Shown here piece after piece: positions 58,246-64,000 of a stretch of DNA of 64,000 bases. The notes under the pieces are model-generated. The model saw nothing but the letters and a program-made list of their open reading frames with translations. It did not search any database and had not been told where the DNA came from. Location: assembly GCF_037893015.1 (NCBI RefSeq), contig NC_133660.1:281233067-281297066 (forward strand), written 5' to 3'. How positions within the stretch are numbered: the first letter of the stretch is position 1; each line of letters begins with the position of its first letter. The DNA is from Macrotis lagotis (Eukaryota > Chordata > Mammalia > Peramelemorphia > Peramelidae). The position numbers were made by a program, and so were the translations under genes.

Positions 58246-59274
58246 AAGAGAGACACTAAAACACTGTTGGTGAAGTTGTAAACTGGTCCAGCTATGAAAT
58301 TATTTCCCAGGACTATAAAATTGTAGATACCCTTTGACTTAGGAATGCCATTAATAGGTCTCTATCCCAAAGAGATAAAAGAAAAAGGACTAAAGTGTGC
58401 AGAAATGTTTATAGCAGCTCTTTTTGTGGTGGTAAAAAACTGGAGATTGAAGAGATGTGTATCAGATGGAGAATAACGAAATAAACTGTGGCATATGATT
58501 GTGATGGAATATTATTGTGTTATAAGAAATGACAAGCAGGATGGTTTCACAAAAACCTGGGAAGATTCATATGAACTGATGTAAAGTGAAATTAAACAGA
58601 CCCAGAGAACACCGTACATGGTAACAGCAGTATTGTCATAATGATCACCAGTGAATGACTTGGCTACTCTGATCAATACAAATCATCCAATTCAGTTTCA
58701 ATAGACTCATTCTGAAATTTGGTCTTCCCCCTAAGGGGGGGTGAACTCTAGGTAAATTGAAACTTTTTTTTCACTTCATGTATTTTCTTTGTCCTCCCCT
58801 CCCCCACAGCAATGTAGTTATTGTGGAATTATTTTGCAAATGTCTCATGAGTATTGTATTTCTTCCCTCCTCAAAGGATTGTGGAGAGGCTAGAAGGAGG
58901 GAGAGAATTTGAAATTGAAAAAAAGATTTTACTCTTTTAAAATATTTTGTTAATATAGTAAATGTTCAAATGCATTAAATGGAGAATATCAATTGTGATG
59001 AGTTCCTCATTTTTATCCCTCCCTTCCTGCCCCTCTGCTCATGATAGCAAGTAATCTGATATAGGTCATACATGTATAATCATGCGAAACAAATTTTCTT
59101 ATTAGTCATGTTGTGAAAGAGGAATCTGAACAAAAGGGGAAAAAAACCATGACAAAGAAAAACCAAAAACTAAATAAGAAACAGTGAAAACAGTGTTTTG
59201 ATCTGCATTCCATCTAGTTTTTTCTCTGGATATGGATGGCAAAAAATAAAATTTTTAAAAATAAACCAAAAATG

Positions 59275-59440
59275 GGGGTGGCTAGGTAGTGCAGTGGATA
59301 GAGCACCAATCCTGGAGTCAGGAGGACCTGAGTTCAAATCTGACCTCAGACACTTGATAATTGCCTAGCTGTGTGGCCTTGGGCAAGTCACTTAATCCCA
59401 CTTGCCTCGCAAAAACCAAATAAATAAATAAATAAATAAC
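59275..59440 (+). repeat. Marsupial SINE (WSINE1-like)
   Basis: GGGGTGGCTAGGTAGTGCAG to CTTGCCTCGCAAAAACC, then a TAAA-repeat tail. Confidence 0.92.
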
Positions 59441-60727
59441 CCCCAAAAAACTACAATAAAGGGGCAATGGGCTGTCTCCATCAAAGGAGAGCTACAAGCA
59501 GAGTCTAGCTGGGGATTCCAGTTCAGGAATAGACTGAACTTGGTGGGGGGGGGGCGCTGAGATAGATTCTGTGATTTCAGAAGCTGGTTGTGGATGTTTA
59601 AGGAAGAGAGAGAGAGAGAGGGAGGTCCTGAGCCTTGGAGAGGGAGGGATCTGGAATAACCCTAGAGGGGCACAGGACCAGTGGTATGCATTTCCCCATT
59701 TTTCCTCTGACAGTTGGAGCTGAATCATTTGATTGCTACAAAGGGATGGGCCAGCTTTGGGGGTTCTCAAGAGAAACAACGCAGCAGCTTTGAGACCAGA
59801 TGCTGCAGCATTTTGTGGTAATTCTCTTGGCTACTCTGAAGCCCCTTCTCCCTTGGCTGACATGACTCCAGTTTGCTTAGTCCCTAAGCCCAGGAGGAAG
59901 TGGATGGGAAGATTTATATCCAGATAGTCTTGTGCAGGTTGAGAGAACATTGTAGAAGCCCTTCATCTGAGCCCTGACTCTATGGCTGGAGTGGCCAGGG
60001 GGAGGGTACTTTTCTGTCTTGATCTTGGTTCCTCATCTCTGAAGGTTGGACAAGATGACTTTGAAGGCCTCTCCAGTTCTAGTCTTCAGCCCTCCTTCTA
60101 AATTAAAACACCTAGTGACCATCCCAAGGAAGGGATGAGCCAGAAAGCAACTCTGCCCAGGCTGGGATTCTAGTTGCCCATAACTATCATGAAGAAGAAC
60201 AGAGAACGAGGTTGAGGATGCCAGCTGGGGTCCTTCTCAACTGTTCCATGGCTAGGAAGTGAAAGCCATTTCCTTGGGACCCCAGGAGAAGGTGCCTCCA
60301 TCAGAGGTCAAGACCAAGGTTTGCAGTTCACCCAGATAAGTCACTTGGCTACATTCTCTACATTCCAGAGGAAGAAAAGTGCCTTGGGACCTTTTGTCCC
60401 AGTGCTGTGGGCAGGAGGCCTAATGCTATCACCAGCAATGCCAAGTTCTATTAGCAGAAGGGAGTGGCCGATGGCATCTGAGAGGTTGAAAAGAGACCTC
60501 CTGGGGCTGAAGTGGGCAAGGAAAGGATGGCTCCTAGCTCTCAGTCCCCTGGAAAGTGAACTCTCCTCAGTGTAGCAAAGACAGATACATCAAAGACTGA
60601 TTAGTAGAGACAGGGATACTGAAATCAGGGCGGAAGGACTTACCCAAAGTCACAGAGTAAATTAGGACTACACTCCAAGTCCCACACCCTTCAGTCATTG
60701 ATTAGAAGCGCCCAAAGGGCATTTTTT

Positions 60728-60850
60728 GAGGCAATGTGAGATAATGGCTAGAGCTATGGATTTGGACTCAAAGTCTTGGGTTCCCACCTTTGACATTTAC
60801 TCACTGTGTGCCTCAGTTTCCTCATCAGTACGTTTAGGATAGTAATATCT
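60728..60850 (+). repeat. MIR-like SINE remnant
   Basis: AATGTGAGATAATGGCTAGA, then TGTGTGCCTCAGTTTCCTCA. Confidence 0.55.
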
Positions 60851-61692
60851 TGTTTGGGAGTCTCCAGTGAACTTGGTCTACCCCTTATTCTATTCTAGAA
60901 ATGATTATTTCTCTGGTTTGCTTTTGATCTTTGTATCTGATACTGAGCTGGGTCCCAGGCCATGGGATTTTTCCTCCACCCCATAGAGCCTCAGAGAACT
61001 GATAGCAAACAAAAGTCCTCTCCCAAACCAAATTTTCCAGCTCCCTCAGCCTCCATCCCACTGCCTTGAGGCACATCTCTCCTCCCCAGACTGGAAGCTT
61101 CCCCAGGACAGGGATGGGATCTAATTCTTCCTGCTGCTTGGGCTCAGGATAGACTATGCTTCTTGGGCTCCTAGACCTGAAAGGGATCCTAGACCTTCTA
61201 TTTATCCAGAAGGAGAAACTGAGGCTCAGATGGACTACAGGGATTGGTTGGAGAGGACCAGATCCTAAGACCCAAAAGTGGGATATGAAGAACCCCAAAG
61301 CCTGCCCCCTCTTCTGGCTGAGGAAAGCTCCTGGAACAAATCCCCTGATTACTTAAAAGAAGATCCAGCCTCCATTTTCCTGGCCTCCCCACTGCCTCCC
61401 TCCTCCTCAGGGCGCTGGGCTTTTGGGGGGGAGGTACCATGGAACAAGAGGCCCAAGTTCCTTTTTTCACTTCTCTTTCCCTTAAAGAAGAGGCAGACAC
61501 CAGGCCTTGGCAAGGCAAGAGTGGTTGCCCCTCCCCCTGCCCCCAGGCTCTCCCCCCCCCCCCACCAGCAGAGCCCCACCCGGCTCCTCTGGGCTAGAGA
61601 AAAACTCACTTCCTGTCCCCCCACCCCACCCATAGCGGGAGCACCCAACTGTTGGCTGAGGGGGTGCAGGGATCGATCCTGAGGACACCTAC

Positions 61693-61800
61693 CTGATGGT
61701 GTGACCCGGTGGACTCCAGTTCAACTGTCTTCTCCTCCTCCACCTCCTCCTCCTCCTCCTCCTTTTCCTCTCTCTCCCTCCCTCCCTGAGGTTAGGTCCC
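61693..61800 (-). other. ALDH3B1: Probable non-coding exon 1 of ALDH3B1
   Basis: A minus-strand donor (CACCATCAG followed by GTAGGT) lies at 61692. The first coding exon starts one base before the ATG, so an upstream non-coding exon is needed. The CTCC-rich plus-strand stretch at 61733-61765 would be purine-rich 5' UTR. The upper edge is a guess. Confidence 0.4.
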
Positions 61801-61821
61801 TCCACAGGCCTTCTCCGTCAG

Positions 61822-61832
61822 CTAATAAAATT
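61822..61832 (-). promoter_or_regulatory. ALDH3B1: TATA-like element upstream of ALDH3B1
   Basis: On the minus strand AATTTTATTAGC sits about 30 bases above the proposed start. GC-box-like sequence (GGCGGG on the plus strand) lies near 61860. Weak evidence. Confidence 0.3.
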
Positions 61833-61839
61833 CTGCTGA

Positions 61840-64000
61840 TAGTTGGCCCGGCCCTTGGGAGGCGGGACATGGCTCTTCCCCCAGGCCAGGGAGGAAGACT
61901 CTGGGCTGGGCCAGGCTGAGTGGCCCTAGAAACACTGGTGGCTAAAAGCTTTCTGCCAGTGACCTTGGCTCTAGATCTGCTTGCTTCCAGGGGCAGCTCC
62001 TCCCCACCCCCCACCCCCACCTGAAGGACATGGCCTGTGTGTCTTGATCATCCTCCTGGGCTGGGCTTGCTTGGGGTCCCGGTTCTAGGCAGCACTACCC
62101 CCCCCCCCCCCATGCTGGCTGGGGTCCAGGTTCTAGGCAACAGCTTCAATCTTGTCTCCCCCAGGCCTGGGTCTGGGCCCTTTGCCAGACTGTTACCCTG
62201 GTCACAGTACTAACTTAGGTCAGGGCCAGACTGGGCTCTCTGCCATCACAGCGGGGCTCCAGCCACTAGGTCCCTAGGATCTGGGGTCCCCTTCTATAGA
62301 GAGAGAGAGGAATAATTCTCTCCCCAAGACCCATTATCAAGGGAAAGAAGGTCCCCCCCTGCAAGGCTGATGTCCTCTGGGGACACAGGCAGAGGCAGTA
62401 GGGAGACAGATGTCTTAGGGAAGATGCCAGCAGGTCACAGGTTCTTCTGTCTGACAAAGGAAAATAATGATCCCATCCCTGAAGCCCCCAGGGTGGGTAG
62501 ATATAATCCAGAATATAATCAGTTCAGTTCAGGGTGTTATTTCCCTCCTCAACAATCTTCTGAGGCTCTCCACCATCAGGATCGGATATATATGCCTTTC
62601 CAATTCAGCTCCAGGTATCCCCCCATCCCAAACCTAAACCTCAACTTTCCCTAGGCCACACCAGTCAGATCTCAGCTCAGAGGAGGCCTTTCGGTTTCCA
62701 TCCTCTTGCTGCTCCTCTGGGTAGGCAAAGGAAACAATTCCTGTCCTCAGGGAGTTTCTCCTCTAAGGAGGATGCTCCTTGGACACAGTGTGGATGAAAG
62801 GATTGCCAAACATTCCCAGAGGCTGAGGGAAGAGGGGGCACATTCCTAAATTTGGGACGCTGTCCATACAAACATGTAGAGATGGGGATGGACAACCATC
62901 CAATTTACTTGGAACAGAGGGAGTTAAGGGACAGCCCGGAAAGCGAAGGAGTCCAATTCATTAAGTTTCACTAACGGTTGTCATAGTGCATGGAACACCA
63001 GCCTTGGAGGCTTGTTTTCAAATCTATCCTGATATTTGACGTGTATTAGCTGTGCAACCTTGGACCAGTCATTTCACCCTGATTGCCTTGCATGCAAGAC
63101 CATCTCCAGTCATTCTGATCCACATCCAGACACTGGACCCAGATAGCTCTGGAGGAGAAAGTGAGGCTAGGGACTCCTCATTCATATCCAGTTCACTTGC
63201 TTGTCTTGTCATGGCAACACCCGCCCTCCCCCCCACCCCATGTCATGGTCTTTTCCACAATGAAAGAACATCAACTAACTTGGTTAAATGGGTTAGAAAT
63301 TAGCTGGAGAAGGCCTTGAATGTCAAGTCTTGCAGTTTCTCCTAAAGATAGTAGGGAGCCCTGGAAGAGCTTTGGAAATTATTCTAAAGGGGAAAGAAAT
63401 GGAATCTACCACCTAGAGGAAGTTTGCCCTAGTTGGCCCACAGTAGGAGCTTGATAATGTTGACTGAGGGCCTGAAGTTGGAGACCAGGAGATCCTTTGG
63501 GAGGCTATAATGATAGTGTAGGCTAGAAGGAATAAGAACCTGAAACTGGCTTCGCGCCACGCCCCCCCCCCCCAACCCTGCCTCCGAGGCTGCCATTTTG
63601 ATGGGTGGAGGAAGGTGCTAAACATACTTACTCCTTAATCTTACCTATGTCCCTGTTTTTACCTCCTTCCCTCATTCCCCACTCCCCAACCATAGACAAA
63701 CATTTAGCTCCCTGAAGGCAAGGACTGGCTCAAGTCCATTCTTGTCTCCCAGAAGACTCTTGGCACCTGCTCTGGCTTCAGATTAAACCTTGAGGGATCT
63801 GGAGCAAAGGCAGATCCTATAAAGCATCCCAGCCCACGCCTTTCTCAGGTCACTTCCCATGCCAGGGCCCTGATCTAAGAATAAGTGACCAGGGCTGAGC
63901 ACCTTACACTCTGACAGGATCAGGGCATTTAAAGATGGAAGGTCCATTCCTCTATTCTACAGGGGATGGGGGGCGGGGGGAACTGAGGCCAAATAAGGGA
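61840..64000. other. Spacer upstream of ALDH3B1
   Basis: One long Mar1-like SINE at 62985-63280, C-runs near 62.1 and 63.56 kb, and no gene recognised. In human the next gene on this side is UNC93B1, but no UNC93B1 coding sequence is visible. Confidence 0.55.
62985..63280 (+). repeat. Long Mar1-like SINE
   Basis: Same 3' module as the copy at 23.1 kb: GACCATCTCCAGTCATTCTG, CTGGACCCAGATAGCTCTGG, and TGTCATGGTCTTTTCCACAA near the end. Confidence 0.7.

Larger units (their letters stand above)
55330..58930 (+). repeat. Decayed LINE-1, ORF2 to 3' end, with nested insertions
   Basis: About 3.6 kb, 5'-truncated, colinear with marsupial L1 from the middle of ORF2: CTGGCTCAATATCAGGAAAA, TTCCCAATAAGATCTGGGGT, CTTCACAGATGACATAATAG (the reverse-transcriptase active-site region), TACTTGGGAGTCTTCCATTC, GGAAGAACAAAAAGGTCAAG, then TTTATGACCAAACAAGAAGC. 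It ends in the 3' region near 58.9 kb. Many stops show it is inactive. Four SINEs and a short LINE-1 end are inserted in it. Confidence 0.9.
51382..61692. other. ALDH3B1 intron 1, about 10.3 kb
   Basis: The most repeat-rich part of the window: LINE-1 ends at 51.8 and 55.3-58.9 kb, L2 tails, and SINEs at 55.7-59.4 kb. The stretches 52.6-53.3, 53.45-54.4, 54.75-55.3 and 59.45-60.7 kb show nothing clear. Its right edge depends on the exon 1 call. Confidence 0.6.

Overview
This is mammalian nuclear DNA, almost certainly from a marsupial and probably an Australian one. The host is inferred from the repeats, not from any label. The window carries many copies of a tRNA-headed SINE (head like GGGGCAGCTAGGTGGCGCAG, tail CCCCATTGCCTTGCAAAA) that I know as a marsupial family of WSINE1 type. 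It also holds marsupial-type LINE-1 copies, Mar1-like SINEs, and old L2, CR1/L3 and MIR-like elements. All real genes are intron-split, with GT-AG junctions.

Layout, left to right. Positions 1-~1085 look like the 3' untranslated end of a plus-strand gene; by synteny with human 11q13.2 this should be CHKA, but no CHKA coding sequence lies in the window. TCIRG1 (V-ATPase subunit a3) follows on the minus strand: 19 coding exons from 19474 down to 3664, giving 840 aa, with a probable non-coding first exon in a CpG island near 25.3 kb. About 5.5 kb of repeat-rich spacer separates this from NDUFS8 (complex I 8-iron-sulphur subunit), also minus: 6 coding exons from 33524 to 31083, 213 aa, with a CpG-island promoter at about 33.8-34.3 kb. 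ALDH3B1 (aldehyde dehydrogenase 3 family, B1-like) is the third minus-strand gene: 9 coding exons from 51380 to 35675, 469 aa, with a probable non-coding first exon near 61.7 kb. The last 2.2 kb is spacer leading towards the next gene.

I joined the exons by hand. Every junction keeps frame and total lengths come within 1-10 residues of the human proteins (830, 210 and 468 aa), so all three genes look intact. They do not form a pathway. TCIRG1 makes the proton-pump subunit of osteoclasts and lysosomes, NDUFS8 carries two [4Fe-4S] clusters in complex I, and ALDH3B1 oxidises lipid-derived aldehydes at membranes. They share a block because of ancient synteny.

The rest is repeat. ALDH3B1 intron 1 holds a decayed LINE-1 of about 3.6 kb with SINEs and a second LINE-1 end nested in it. 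I found no viral fossil, CRISPR, operon or novel gene system. The most useful leads are an ALDH3B1 with an altered dinucleotide-binding motif and a lipid-anchor tail lacking the usual extra cysteine, a cluster of respiratory-gene promoter motifs at NDUFS8, a G-run minisatellite filling an NDUFS8 intron, and two SINEs that used the same target site.
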